The position numbers and the translations under genes were made by a program. Shown here in pieces: positions 33,904 through 42,789 of a DNA stretch of 64,000 bases. The notes beneath the pieces are model-generated. The model ran no database searches. It had not been told where the DNA came from and saw only the letters and a program-made list of their open reading frames with translations. This DNA is from Proteinivorax tanatarense (GTDB lineage Bacteria; Bacillota; Proteinivoracia; Proteinivoracales; Proteinivoracaceae), in NCBI RefSeq assembly GCF_040267685.1, contig NZ_CP158367.1, positions 1,054,001-1,118,000 of the forward strand, in the 5' to 3' direction. How positions within the stretch are numbered: the first letter of the stretch is position 1; every line of letters begins with the position of its first letter.

Positions 33904-33950
33904 TTGTTTATTGTAGGCTACTGCCTGCTGGTAAAATGTCCATTTTGATT

Positions 33951-34757
33951 TTACTTTAATGGTATTTGAATCTCGGTTATAAACTCTTCTTTTTTTTCAG
34001 TGCCGTGGATGTCTAAACGATAGATTTCCATTGCTTGACCAGTAGTCTTATATCCTTGTTCAGATATATAATTTAATGCTGTGCTAAATAATTTTTGACT
34101 TTTACTATAATCTCCTCTATATGTAATGGAAAGGTATTTTCCTGCAGGTAAAATTGCGTTATAAATATCTTCATCTTTTTCCACAATAAAAAAAGCTTTT
34201 TCATATAAGGTATAATCTTTGCTTTTCATTCCCTCTTGGGAGATTAGAACACCCATATCTTTATTTCCAAACAGGAATAGCTTTTTATCATTTAAACCTT
34301 CCAACTTTCTAAAGGCTAAGTCTACTTCGTAGTCGGTGGAAATATTTTCGTCTATAAACAGAATTTTGCGGCTATTGATGTTTTTAATTTCAATTTGCTC
34401 TTCTTTTTGGAGTTTGGTAAATTCTTTTAAATGACCTACTTTCTTTTGAAGGGCTTTTTTTACTTTTAATAATGGTTCAATTTCCTGTTCTATAATATCA
34501 ATCTTCGTTTCCATTAAATTAATAGTACTTCTTATGTCTCTCGTTTTTAAGTAGTTTTTTATTTGATTTGTAGAAAAATTCAATTTGCGCAGATCTTTAA
34601 TTATGTTGAGCTTCCATATGTCATTAAGGGTATATACTCTATAGCCATTATCGCTTCTAGCTGGAGATATTAGACCTTTTTTTTCATAATATCGTAGAGA
34701 GTCTGGCCCTATGTTGTACAATTCTGCTATTTCACCTATGTTATATGTCTTTTTCAT
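33951..34757 (-). CDS. MerR-family regulator with an effector-binding domain
   Basis: This 268-residue regulator has an N-terminal MerR winged helix (residues 1-70; YNIGEIAELYNIGPDSLRYYEKKGLI), a coiled-coil dimer helix (about 75-125) and a C-terminal domain of the GyrI-like, drug-binding type (about 130-268) as in BltR/BmrR. It is divergent from a MATE efflux pump gene whose promoter has the over-long 19-bp spacer with an internal dyad that MerR proteins untwist. It therefore probably activates the pump when a toxic organic compound binds. No metal-binding cysteine set is present. Confidence 0.92.
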   Translation of the reverse strand: MKKTYNIGEIAELYNIGPDSLRYYEKKGLISPARSDNGYRVYTLNDIWKLNIIKDLRKLNFSTNQIKNYLKTRDIRSTINLMETKIDIIEQEIEPLLKVKKALQKKVGHLKEFTKLQKEEQIEIKNINSRKILFIDENISTDYEVDLAFRKLEGLNDKKLFLFGNKDMGVLISQEGMKSKDYTLYEKAFFIVEKDEDIYNAILPAGKYLSITYRGDYSKSQKLFSTALNYISEQGYKTTGQAMEIYRLDIHGTEKKEEFITEIQIPLK

Positions 34758-34775
34758 TTTTATCCTTCCTTTTCC

Positions 34776-34806
34776 TTGACCTTGGCATAATACTAAGGTT
34801 TATAGT
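34776..34806 (+). promoter_or_regulatory. MerR-type promoter of the MATE gene
   Basis: TTGACC (34776-34781) and TATAGT (34801-34806) are 19 bases apart, and the dyad ACCTT-N11-AAGGT (34779-34799) lies across the spacer. This is the classic MerR operator-promoter layout. Confidence 0.88.
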
Positions 34807-34848
34807 GTTATATGTCACTATTTTAATATTAACCGGGAGGATATAGCA

Positions 34849-36207
34849 ATGAAAAAAGAAGAAAATTTATTTAAACTATTTTTAAAGTATGCAGTACCAT
34901 CTATATCGGCGATGTGGTTTTTTTCAATCTACACGATGATAGATGGAATATTTGTAGGTAGAGGAGTAGGATCACAGGCTTTAGCAGCTGTTAATTTATC
35001 AATGCCATTTATAAATACAATTTTTGCTGTTGCATTGTTAGTTGCAGTTGGTTCTTCTACACTAATAACTTACTATTTTGGCAAAGGCAAAGACCACTAT
35101 AGTAACAATATCTTCACCTTAAACTTTATAATACTATCTTTGCTAGGTGTAACTATAACCTTATTTACATTATTATTTTTAGAAGAGGTAGCGCTATTTT
35201 TAGGTGCTACTGAAGAGACCTTACCCCTAGTTATGGATTATTTAAAAATAATAACTATTTTTAGCACGTTTTTTATGGTGGCATACTCCTTAGAAGTCCT
35301 TGTTAAAGCTGACGGATTTCCTTTTTTATCTATTGTGGTAGTTATAATTGCCGCGATAGTTAATATTTTTTTAGATTACCTGTTAGTAATTCGCTTAGAT
35401 TTTGGTGTTAAAGGTGCAGCAATTGCAACTGGAGCTTCGCAGTTAATTTCTTTTATGATTTTTTTGAGCTATTTTTTATGGGGGAATTCTCGTCTAAAAT
35501 TTATTAAACCGGAAATAAATTGGAGTTGTATAAAGGATATTTTTATAATAGGGGGACCGGAATCGCTTACAGAGCTTTCTGCAGGTTTTACGATATTTAT
35601 TTTTAATTTTAGTATAAGTAGAGTTATAGGGGCCGAAGGATTAGCAGCTTTTGGGGTTATAATGTATTTAAATAACTTGGTTATTATGACCATGATAGGA
35701 ATAAACCAGGGTATTCAGCCTTTAATCAGTTATTTTAATGGTAAAAATGAAACTGAAAAGATATCAAAGCTACTTTCTCTGGCTTTAAAAACCGGGATGG
35801 TTTTTTCTGCATTATTCTTTTTATCTTCACAGTTTTTAACAGAGCAGTTAGTCTCACTTTTTATAGATACAGGAGAAATAGAAGTGTTTACTTTATCTGC
35901 TGTTGGGTTAGAAAAATTTAGCTTTGGCTTTTTACTGTGTAGTTTTAACATAATCTTATCTGGATACTTTACTGCTTTAAGAAAAACCAAAAAAGCTATG
36001 ATAATTTCCTTATCTAGGGGTTATATAGTTGTAGCTTTATCACTTATCATTATGCCAGCCTTTTTAGGAGAGGTAGGAATTTGGATGTCTCCGTTATTGT
36101 ACGAGAGTTTGACGTTGTTATTAGCTGGAACAATATTTTGGAGATACCAAAAGAAAGATAAAGTGACCAAAAAGAACAAATCAACGGCAACTGCCTATAG
36201 GGTATAA
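34849..36207 (+). CDS. MATE-family multidrug efflux transporter
   Basis: The 452-residue membrane protein has about twelve transmembrane helices in two related halves, each opening with a MatE signature (LFKLFLKYAVPSISAMWFFSIYTMIDGIFVGRGVG in the first half gives the clearest match when read in pieces). MATE proteins export cationic drugs in exchange for Na+ or H+. It is preceded by a MerR-type promoter and a GGGAGGATATAGC site, and is divergent from the merR gene that probably controls it. The basic C-terminal tail is not part of the transport domain. Confidence 0.93.
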   Translation: MKKEENLFKLFLKYAVPSISAMWFFSIYTMIDGIFVGRGVGSQALAAVNLSMPFINTIFAVALLVAVGSSTLITYYFGKGKDHYSNNIFTLNFIILSLLGVTITLFTLLFLEEVALFLGATEETLPLVMDYLKIITIFSTFFMVAYSLEVLVKADGFPFLSIVVVIIAAIVNIFLDYLLVIRLDFGVKGAAIATGASQLISFMIFLSYFLWGNSRLKFIKPEINWSCIKDIFIIGGPESLTELSAGFTIFIFNFSISRVIGAEGLAAFGVIMYLNNLVIMTMIGINQGIQPLISYFNGKNETEKISKLLSLALKTGMVFSALFFLSSQFLTEQLVSLFIDTGEIEVFTLSAVGLEKFSFGFLLCSFNIILSGYFTALRKTKKAMIISLSRGYIVVALSLIIMPAFLGEVGIWMSPLLYESLTLLLAGTIFWRYQKKDKVTKKNKSTATAYRV

Positions 36208-36285
36208 AGGTAAATATTATTGACAATATTTAGTTAAAGAAGTATCATAATATAAGAAATATGTCTAAATTTTACTATAAATAGC

Positions 36286-36454
36286 AAATATTTAAGGTTC
36301 AATTAATCTTGAATTAAAAGGGAAAACGGTGCAAGTCCGTTACAGCCCCCGCTACTGTAATTAGTGATATTTACAGCAATACGCCACTGGCAAGAGCTGG
36401 GAAGGCCGTTGTAAATAGGTGATCTATAAGTCAGGAGACCTGCCTTAAATATTT
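36286..36454 (+). ncRNA. Cobalamin riboswitch
   Basis: The element has the whole set of cobalamin (B12) riboswitch landmarks in order: CGGTGCAAGTCCG, ACAGCCCCCGCTACTGTAA, GCCACTG with GGGAAGGC, and AGTCAGGAGACCTGCC. AAATATTTAAGG (36286-36297) pairs perfectly over 12 bases with CCTTAAATATTT (36443-36454) to close the structure. It lies about 175 bases before a methyltransferase gene and an Opp/Nik-type ABC transporter. Binding of a cobalamin should switch the operon off, here most likely through the terminator that follows. Confidence 0.95.
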
Positions 36455-36461
36455 TATCTTA

Positions 36462-36499
36462 GACTATTCCTTCGGAGGGGAGGATTGGATTATTTTTTA
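36462..36499 (+). terminator. Probable expression-platform terminator of the cobalamin riboswitch
   Basis: CTATTCCT (36464-36471) pairs with AGGATTGG (36481-36488) with one mismatch and one wobble, and a T-run follows. The strength is moderate. Confidence 0.5.
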
Positions 36500-36628
36500 T
36501 ACCCAAAAAAAGTTAGTTTAAATAAAGGGATAGTGAGCGAAAAATTTAGGGGATTTCTAATCTAAAAAAGAAGGGTGGGGACTATTTAAAAATACATCCC
36601 TGTTGGTTAATAGAAGGATGTTATTTTT
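36500..36628 (+). other. Leader segment between riboswitch and methyltransferase gene
   Basis: I see no gene or strong structure in this stretch; GAAGGATG lies before the ATG at 36629. Confidence 0.4.
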
Positions 36629-37480
36629 ATGTCAAAAATGGAGAATAAAAGTATGCTACAAGACTGGATAACAAGTTGGAACAAAGTGAAAAAAAACTCA
36701 AACAACATGGAGAAATTCTGGGATTTTAGAGCTGAAAGGTTTAATAATAAAGTTCCTAAGAATCCATGTGGGAGTAGCGAGATTGTAGAAATGCTTAAAA
36801 ATAAAGGGTATGTAGATAAAAAAATGCGGGTATTGGATATAGGGTGTGGTCCTGGTGCACAAACACTAGCTTTAGCTTGTGAGGTTAAAGAGGTAATTGC
36901 TACGGATATATCACAAAATATGTTGGATTATTTAAAGAAAAACTCTGATTCTTTAGGTTATGAAAATATAAAATTATTAAAAGGAAACTGGCGGGACATA
37001 AAACTTACTCAAATAGGAGGGCAAGGTAGTTTCGATTTAGTTTTTGCCTCAATGACACCGGGAGTAAACTGCTATGAAACGCTGTTAAAAATGATTAAAG
37101 CTAGTAAAAAGTATTGTTATCTTAGTGGGTTTGTTAAAAGGAAGGATTTAATTGCTGATGAAATTAAAGAGGTGTTAAAGGGAAAATACAAAAGAGAAGA
37201 TATGTGGGATGATAAAATTTACTATGCTTTTAATGTACTGTATTGCTCAGGATATTTTCCGGAAATAAAATATAAGCATCGTAATTGGGAAGATGAGATT
37301 GAAATAAAAGAAGCAGAAGAGTTTTATAAACAAAAGTTTTCCAACAGTTATACATTAGATGAAAAAGATATGTTTGTAATTAAGAATATCTTGCAGAAAC
37401 ATGAGACAATGGGAAAGGTTAGAGAAAAAACTGAGGTGACCCAAGGATACTTGACTTGGGAAGTGGGAGGACATAAATAA
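36629..37480 (+). CDS. SAM-dependent methyltransferase, first gene of a B12-regulated operon
   Basis: The 283-residue protein is a class I methyltransferase. The SAM-binding motif VLDIGCGPGAQTLAL is near residue 70, and ATDISQNML marks the second strand. It is not a tetrapyrrole methylase of the CobA/CbiL type. The C-terminal third (about 190-283) is charged and unfamiliar. Its last base overlaps the ATG of the binding-protein gene, so it is coupled to the transporter. Under a cobalamin riboswitch it may make or modify a ligand that carries cobalt or a corrinoid, or act on an imported compound. The substrate is unknown. Confidence 0.85.
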   Translation: MSKMENKSMLQDWITSWNKVKKNSNNMEKFWDFRAERFNNKVPKNPCGSSEIVEMLKNKGYVDKKMRVLDIGCGPGAQTLALACEVKEVIATDISQNMLDYLKKNSDSLGYENIKLLKGNWRDIKLTQIGGQGSFDLVFASMTPGVNCYETLLKMIKASKKYCYLSGFVKRKDLIADEIKEVLKGKYKREDMWDDKIYYAFNVLYCSGYFPEIKYKHRNWEDEIEIKEAEEFYKQKFSNSYTLDEKDMFVIKNILQKHETMGKVREKTEVTQGYLTWEVGGHK

Positions 37481-39009
37481 TGATAAAAAGAGTTTTGGCT
37501 ATGGTATTGACAATTTGTGTTATGCTGTTCGGTTTAGTGGCCTGTGGCGAGGCTGAAGATGTTAAAATAAGCGAAAGTGCTGAAGGTGAGTTGCCTACTA
37601 TAAAATTAGCTGGGGGGGATTGGGGTTATCCTTCGCCATTTTTACATTACCCTAGAGGGCCTGGTGGTTTTAAAATGCAAATGATATTTGATAGTTTGCT
37701 AGAGCGGGGAGAGGACGAAATAATACCTTGGTTAGGAAAAGATTGGGAGATATCAGAAGATGGTAAGGTAATAACTTTTGTTCTTGAAGAGGAAGTTTAC
37801 TGGCATGATGGAGAAAAATTAGATGCCGATGATGTAAAGTTTTCTTTCGACTACTTTGCTGAACATTCACCTGTGTGGAACCCTGTTAAGATTGGAGGCG
37901 AACCGTTTATAAAAGAGGTCAAGGCAGTAGATGAAAATAAAGTGGAATTTCATCTTTTAGAGAAGAACGCAACTGCTTTAAATGTTATTGGTGGGGTCCG
38001 CATTATTCCCAAACACATTTGGAAGGATGTAGAAGAACCTAACTCTTTTGAAAGCGAGAAAGCTGTTATCGGATCAGGGCCTTATGTTTTGACAGACTAC
38101 TCTAAAGAACATGAGACTTATGAGTTTACAGCTTTTGAAAATTTTTGGGGTCCAAAGCAAAAAGTAGAAAGGGTGCAGTTTGTACCAGTAAGTGACGATG
38201 TAATGGCTTTTGAAAACAATGATATAGATGTAATCACAATAAGTTCAGATTTGAAAGAAAGATATGAAGGAAAAGAAGAGATTGAAATAGTAGAAAATCC
38301 TGGGTTTTGGGGATACCGAATGGTGTTTAATTATGAGCGAATTCCAGAGTTTCAAGATCTAGAAGTGAGGCAGGCTTTTGCCTATGGAATTGATAGAGAA
38401 GAAATTTTAGAAAGAGTTGGTCGAGGTGCGGGAGTGGTAGGTAGTATGGGATATCTACCGGTAGACCACGTTATGTATAACGATAATGTAAAGAAATATC
38501 AATACGATCCCGATAAGGCCCTTAAATTACTAGATGATAAAAATTTAGAATTGGATTTAGTTATAGGGGACGGAACTCAAGAGGTGCGAATGGCAGAGTT
38601 GATTCAATTACAATTAGAAAAAATAGGTGTAGATATAACCGTCAGAAGCATGGATATGAAATCTAGAGATGATGCATTGCGTAGCGGTGACTATGATATC
38701 TTGATTACTGGTCACGGTGGGTGGGGCTCAGACCCTGACAGCCTACGGAGCAGAATGGTGATTGATGGGTATTATAATGAAGAAATTAGTGAACTAGGCC
38801 AAAAACAGTTAATAGAAATTGATCCTGCTAAAAGAGAAAATATTGTTTTTGAATTACAAGAGCTTATTGCAAAAGATGTTCCCATGATTCCTATCTTTCA
38901 AAGAAGGGACTATACAGTATATCGCAAAGATGATTATACAGGTTGGATGCATATGTTTGATCATCATAATATGACCCATGGTAAATTATCGTATTTAAAG
39001 TGGGAGTAA
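37480..39009 (+). CDS. Substrate-binding lipoprotein of the B12-regulated ABC transporter
   Basis: The 509-residue protein has a lipoprotein signal peptide with lipobox LVAC (Cys22) and an SBP_bac_5 fold with motifs GKDWEISEDGKVITFVL, LDADDVKFSFDYF and VIGSGPYVLTDYSKE. It is a paralogue of the binding protein at 12.7 kb; the two share order, length and many motifs. Family members bind peptides, opines, or nickel and cobalt complexes. Control by a cobalamin riboswitch makes cobalt, a cobalt chelate or a corrinoid precursor the best guess. Its ATG overlaps the upstream stop by one base. Confidence 0.88.
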   Translation: MIKRVLAMVLTICVMLFGLVACGEAEDVKISESAEGELPTIKLAGGDWGYPSPFLHYPRGPGGFKMQMIFDSLLERGEDEIIPWLGKDWEISEDGKVITFVLEEEVYWHDGEKLDADDVKFSFDYFAEHSPVWNPVKIGGEPFIKEVKAVDENKVEFHLLEKNATALNVIGGVRIIPKHIWKDVEEPNSFESEKAVIGSGPYVLTDYSKEHETYEFTAFENFWGPKQKVERVQFVPVSDDVMAFENNDIDVITISSDLKERYEGKEEIEIVENPGFWGYRMVFNYERIPEFQDLEVRQAFAYGIDREEILERVGRGAGVVGSMGYLPVDHVMYNDNVKKYQYDPDKALKLLDDKNLELDLVIGDGTQEVRMAELIQLQLEKIGVDITVRSMDMKSRDDALRSGDYDILITGHGGWGSDPDSLRSRMVIDGYYNEEISELGQKQLIEIDPAKRENIVFELQELIAKDVPMIPIFQRRDYTVYRKDDYTGWMHMFDHHNMTHGKLSYLKWE

Positions 39010-39013
39010 GATA

Positions 39014-40000
39014 ATGAATAAAAAGAAATTAAATCTCCAGCAGTACCTCTGGATTTTATTAGCGATTTTGGTATTAAACTTTATGATTCCCAGGCTTATG
39101 CCTGGGGATCCTTTTACAGTTTTATCTACTGAAGAGGGTGGTGTACATATAGAGTACTCTGAAAAAGAAATTCAAGAGCTTAAAGCGTACTATGGATTAG
39201 ACCAACCAATACACCGGCAATTTTACAACTATCTAGCTGGTTTGATTAAAGGAGATCTTGGATATAGCATTTACTATAAGACACCTGTTAGTACCTTGAT
39301 TATGGATCGAATATTGTGGACACTACTGTTGGTCATTCCAGCAATTTTGATCAGTGGAGTTTTAGGGATGATGCTAGGTGTTTTTTCCGGTTTTTATAGA
39401 GAGTCTCCTTTAGATAAAGTTATGTATACAGTGTTTGTCGTTATATCAGAAATTCCTGGTTTCTTGATGGCTTTGGCATTACTGTTTATATTTGGAGCTA
39501 CTTTGAATTGGTTTCCGCTATCGGGGGGGAAAAGTCAGTTTCTGGAATACAGTAGTTGGTTTGAACACGGCTTAGATATACTTAAACACAGTATATTACC
39601 TCTAACTGCGTTAGTTTTTACAAGGATAGGAGACTTTTATTTGCTGACAAGAAACACAACTGTATCTATATTAGATAAAGCATATATAAAAACAGCTCGT
39701 GGTAAAGGTTTAACTCAAAAAAGAATTCTTTTTGTTCACTGTTTAAAAAATGTATGGCTTCCGGTACTTACAAGAATGCTGTTGAGTTTTGGGGCGTTGA
39801 TGGGAGGAGCTATATTAGTAGAAAATGTGTTTGCTTATCCTGGTGTTGGTAGACTTATGAGGCAAGGGGTGCAAGTGCGAGATTATCCTTTAATTCAGGG
39901 GGCCTTTTTAACGATGACAATGATGGTTTTGTTTATGAATATGCTAGCAGATATGTTATATGGATTTTTAGATCCTAGGGTGAGAAAAAATGAGCAGTAA
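39014..40000 (+). CDS. ABC permease, OppB/NikB-like, B12-regulated operon
   Basis: This 328-residue protein has about six membrane segments, the N-terminal motif IPRLMPGDP and a well-preserved EAA loop, KTARGKGLTQKRILFVHCLKN. It is the first permease half of the importer. It starts four bases after the binding-protein stop and overlaps the next gene by 11 bases. It is the same length as its paralogue at 14.4 kb, but its EAA loop is closer to the family consensus. Confidence 0.9.
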   Translation: MNKKKLNLQQYLWILLAILVLNFMIPRLMPGDPFTVLSTEEGGVHIEYSEKEIQELKAYYGLDQPIHRQFYNYLAGLIKGDLGYSIYYKTPVSTLIMDRILWTLLLVIPAILISGVLGMMLGVFSGFYRESPLDKVMYTVFVVISEIPGFLMALALLFIFGATLNWFPLSGGKSQFLEYSSWFEHGLDILKHSILPLTALVFTRIGDFYLLTRNTTVSILDKAYIKTARGKGLTQKRILFVHCLKNVWLPVLTRMLLSFGALMGGAILVENVFAYPGVGRLMRQGVQVRDYPLIQGAFLTMTMMVLFMNMLADMLYGFLDPRVRKNEQ

Positions 40001-40817
40001 AATGTTGTGTTATTTCAAAAAAAGCAGTATGTCGGCGAAAATATCAGCATTAGTAATCCTGATATTTTTATTTTTGGGTCTAATGCCAGAAAACTTATTT
40101 AGTCATTGCCCTAATACTCCATCAGGACCGTCGTTGCATCCACCATCCAAAGAATTCTGGATGGGAACCGATGATTTAGGGATAGATCTTTTTGCTCAAA
40201 TTGCTAGGGGAACAAGAACTAGTTTAATTATAGGGTTTGGGGTTGCTACTGTATCCATTTTTTTCGCTGTAGCTGTTGGTTGTTATAGTGGACTTTATGG
40301 CGGCAAAAAAGATCAGTACTTGATGCGATTGGTAGATTTGTTTATGACAGTACCTGAACTTCCAACTATGATTGTTTTAGGAGCGTTTTTTGGGCCAAGT
40401 ATAATAAATATAATTATTGTTCTTAGTGTATTTTCTTGGGTTAGACCTACCCGGATATTCAGGGCTAGGGTGATATCAATAAAAGAAGAGGGATACATAA
40501 AGATGGCTAAAGGATACGGAGGTGGATTTTTTTACATTTTAAAAGAACACTTACTATCTGATATGTATCCTTTAATAGCAATTAATTATATTAGATTGAT
40601 GAGCAGAGCGGTGGTTGCCGAGGCTAGTCTTTCATTTTTAGGGCTAGGAGATCCAACTTCTAAAAGTTGGGGGTTAATTTTAAACCATGCTATGGGATTT
40701 CAAGGGATTTACTTTACGTCATATTGGAAATGGTGGGTTGTCTTTCCTTTAGCATTTATGATTTTGTTTGTGTTATGCTTGTCTATCCTAAGTCGCGAAG
40801 TTGAAGAATGGCTATAA
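39990..40817 (+). CDS. ABC permease, OppC/NikC-like, B12-regulated operon
   Basis: The second permease half, 275 residues, has an N-terminal anchor helix, the HPPSKEFWMGTDDLGIDLFAQI region typical of OppC/NikC and further membrane segments. The EAA loop reads EEGYIKMAKGYGGGFFYILKEHLL. It overlaps the OppB-like gene by 11 bases. The motif EASLSFLGLGDPTSKSWG near the C-terminus is a hallmark of the family. Confidence 0.9.
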   Translation: MSSKMLCYFKKSSMSAKISALVILIFLFLGLMPENLFSHCPNTPSGPSLHPPSKEFWMGTDDLGIDLFAQIARGTRTSLIIGFGVATVSIFFAVAVGCYSGLYGGKKDQYLMRLVDLFMTVPELPTMIVLGAFFGPSIINIIIVLSVFSWVRPTRIFRARVISIKEEGYIKMAKGYGGGFFYILKEHLLSDMYPLIAINYIRLMSRAVVAEASLSFLGLGDPTSKSWGLILNHAMGFQGIYFTSYWKWWVVFPLAFMILFVLCLSILSREVEEWL

Positions 40818-40834
40818 GAAAGGGGTGAATCGTT

Positions 40835-42544
40835 ATTTTAAAAATCAAGAACTTATCAATTACATACAAAGATAATGAGGTTAAGGTAAAAGCTGTAGAA
40901 GATGTAAATATGGCTTTGAAAAAAGGTGATTGCTTAGGGATTATAGGTGAATCAGGGAGCGGTAAGACATCTCTGGGGCTGAGTATACTGGGACTAGTAG
41001 ATAAAAAAGGTGTTGTTAAAGGAGAAATTTATTATAATAATGTCGCTCTTCAATCCTTGAGTGAAAAACAGTTGCAGCAGTATAGGTGGAAAGAAATTGC
41101 AATGGTATTTCAAAACACATTAGATGTATTGAATCCGGTAATGGATTTAGAAAGTCAGATAGAAGAAGTGCTAAAAAAACATACTTGTTTAAAATCAAGT
41201 GAAAGAAAAATTGAAATACTTCGGTGTTTTGATTTGGTTGGTCTTGATAAAAAGTGGATAAAAGCATATCCTCATCAGCTTTCAGGGGGAATGCGACAGC
41301 GTTTTTTAATAGCTATGGCAATAATATGTAGTCCTAAATTGTTAATTGTAGATGAGCCGTCAACTGCTTTAGATTCTATAAGTAAAGAAGAAATCTTAAA
41401 ACTCTTAGAAAGGTTGCAAAGTCAAATTGGGTTTTCACTCATTATAATATCCCATGATTTCCAGGTGATACAGCGGTTAAGTCAAAAGGTTATGGTTACA
41501 TATAGAGGACAGATAATTGAAACAGGTTTAGTAAAAGAGGTTTTGAGGCAGCCGCAGCATCCTTATACTCAAGGATTTATTAATTCATCACTAGAAGTTA
41601 ACCCTTATGGAGAGCTTTGGGGGATACCTGAAGGAGAGGTTAAAGGTGGCAACGGTAGCAATAAAAATAGTGCTGGATGCTTGTTTTATGATCGATGCTA
41701 TCAAAGAAAAGAACTTTGTGAAAATCAACGTCCTACCCTTAATTATAGTGCACTAGAGCGTAGGGTTGCTTGCAACCAAGGAGGGGTGAAAACCCTTTTA
41801 GAAGGTAAAAAAATTAGCAAAACTTACTTTACTGCAAAAGAGAAAATTAGAGCATGTCAAGATGTTAGTATAAAGGTCAGAGCTGGTGAAGTTGTTTCTT
41901 TAGTTGGCCAGTCCGGTTCCGGGAAAACCACCTTAGCTAATTGTTTAAGTGGATTTTTAACTCCTGATGAAGGAGAAGTATTTTTACAAGGTAATAAGCT
42001 GAATACTCCACCTTTTATAAATGAAAAGAACGGAATTCAGATTGTGTTTCAAGACCCTTTTTCTGCTACAAATGGAAAATTTTCAATAACCAAAGCTTTA
42101 GCTGAACCACTTTACATACTAGGAGAGAGCGATAGTGAAAAAATACAGGAAGCGATTTATAAGGCGTTAAAAATGGTTCAACTTCCTAGGGAAAAAGACT
42201 TTTTAAATAGAAGATGTAGTAGTTTAAGCGGTGGTCAACGGCAGCGGGTAGCTATAGCGAGAGCTCTGATAATGGAGCCCAAAATATTAATAGCAGACGA
42301 GATTAGCTCAATGCTAGACCCGTCGACAAAAGCTAATATCTTGAGGTTATTAAAGGGATTACAAAATCAAAAGGGATTTAGCATGCTTTATATAACCCAT
42401 GATTTAAATTTGGCACGGAAAATAAGTAATTTAATTTATGTAATGAAGGATGGAAGAGTAATAGAATCTGGGACACCTTTTGAGGTAATAGGACAAAGTA
42501 AGACTGATTATGGCAAAAGGTTGTTTAGAAATCTAAGTTGCTAA
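40835..42544 (+). CDS. Fused double ATPase of the B12-regulated ABC transporter
   Basis: One polypeptide of about 569 residues carries both ATPase domains that the paralogous operon encodes as two genes. The first has GESGSGKT, LSGGMRQRF and LLIVDEPSTALD. A C-terminal oligopeptide-family motif with cysteines, AGCLFYDRCYQRKELC, follows. The second has GQSGSGKTT, LSGGQRQRV and LIADEISSMLD (EI in place of EP). The first ATG (40910) would remove the opening strand of the ATPase fold. The frame extends back to a TGA at 40826-40828 and contains no ATG, GTG or TTG before 40910. An ATT at 40835, seven bases after AAAGGGGTG, gives the normal start (M)LKIKNLSITYKD, so an ATT start is likely. Confidence 0.88.
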   Translation: MLKIKNLSITYKDNEVKVKAVEDVNMALKKGDCLGIIGESGSGKTSLGLSILGLVDKKGVVKGEIYYNNVALQSLSEKQLQQYRWKEIAMVFQNTLDVLNPVMDLESQIEEVLKKHTCLKSSERKIEILRCFDLVGLDKKWIKAYPHQLSGGMRQRFLIAMAIICSPKLLIVDEPSTALDSISKEEILKLLERLQSQIGFSLIIISHDFQVIQRLSQKVMVTYRGQIIETGLVKEVLRQPQHPYTQGFINSSLEVNPYGELWGIPEGEVKGGNGSNKNSAGCLFYDRCYQRKELCENQRPTLNYSALERRVACNQGGVKTLLEGKKISKTYFTAKEKIRACQDVSIKVRAGEVVSLVGQSGSGKTTLANCLSGFLTPDEGEVFLQGNKLNTPPFINEKNGIQIVFQDPFSATNGKFSITKALAEPLYILGESDSEKIQEAIYKALKMVQLPREKDFLNRRCSSLSGGQRQRVAIARALIMEPKILIADEISSMLDPSTKANILRLLKGLQNQKGFSMLYITHDLNLARKISNLIYVMKDGRVIESGTPFEVIGQSKTDYGKRLFRNLSC

Positions 42545-42569
42545 TTAAATCAAGAGTTTTAAGATAAAT

Positions 42570-42597
42570 GAGTTGGGGATTTTACCCCAGCTCTTTT
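42570..42597 (+). terminator. Terminator after the B12-regulated operon
   Basis: GAGTTGGGG pairs with CCCCAGCTC (one wobble) around six bases and is followed by TTTT. Confidence 0.8.
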
Positions 42598-42789
42598 GGT
42601 TAGATAAAAATCACTTAATAGTAAATTAAAATTTAGGTGAAAGGTTTTTTATTTTTGAAAGAGAATAGTTTAATATACAAAGCGCCCTGATTTAAATCGT
42701 TAGCTTGGTAATGAGGGTTGTTGAGAGAAATCCTTGAAGTTATGGTAGGATGGGAAGTTTTAGATTTTTGCAGCAAAGGAGGTGAGTAT

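Noticed and set aside
20128-34820. Shared 14-mer GTTATATGTCACTA after the OsmC-like gene and before the MATE gene
   Set aside because: It is short and A/T-rich, and the contexts differ (hairpin arm against promoter downstream region), so chance is the simplest explanation.
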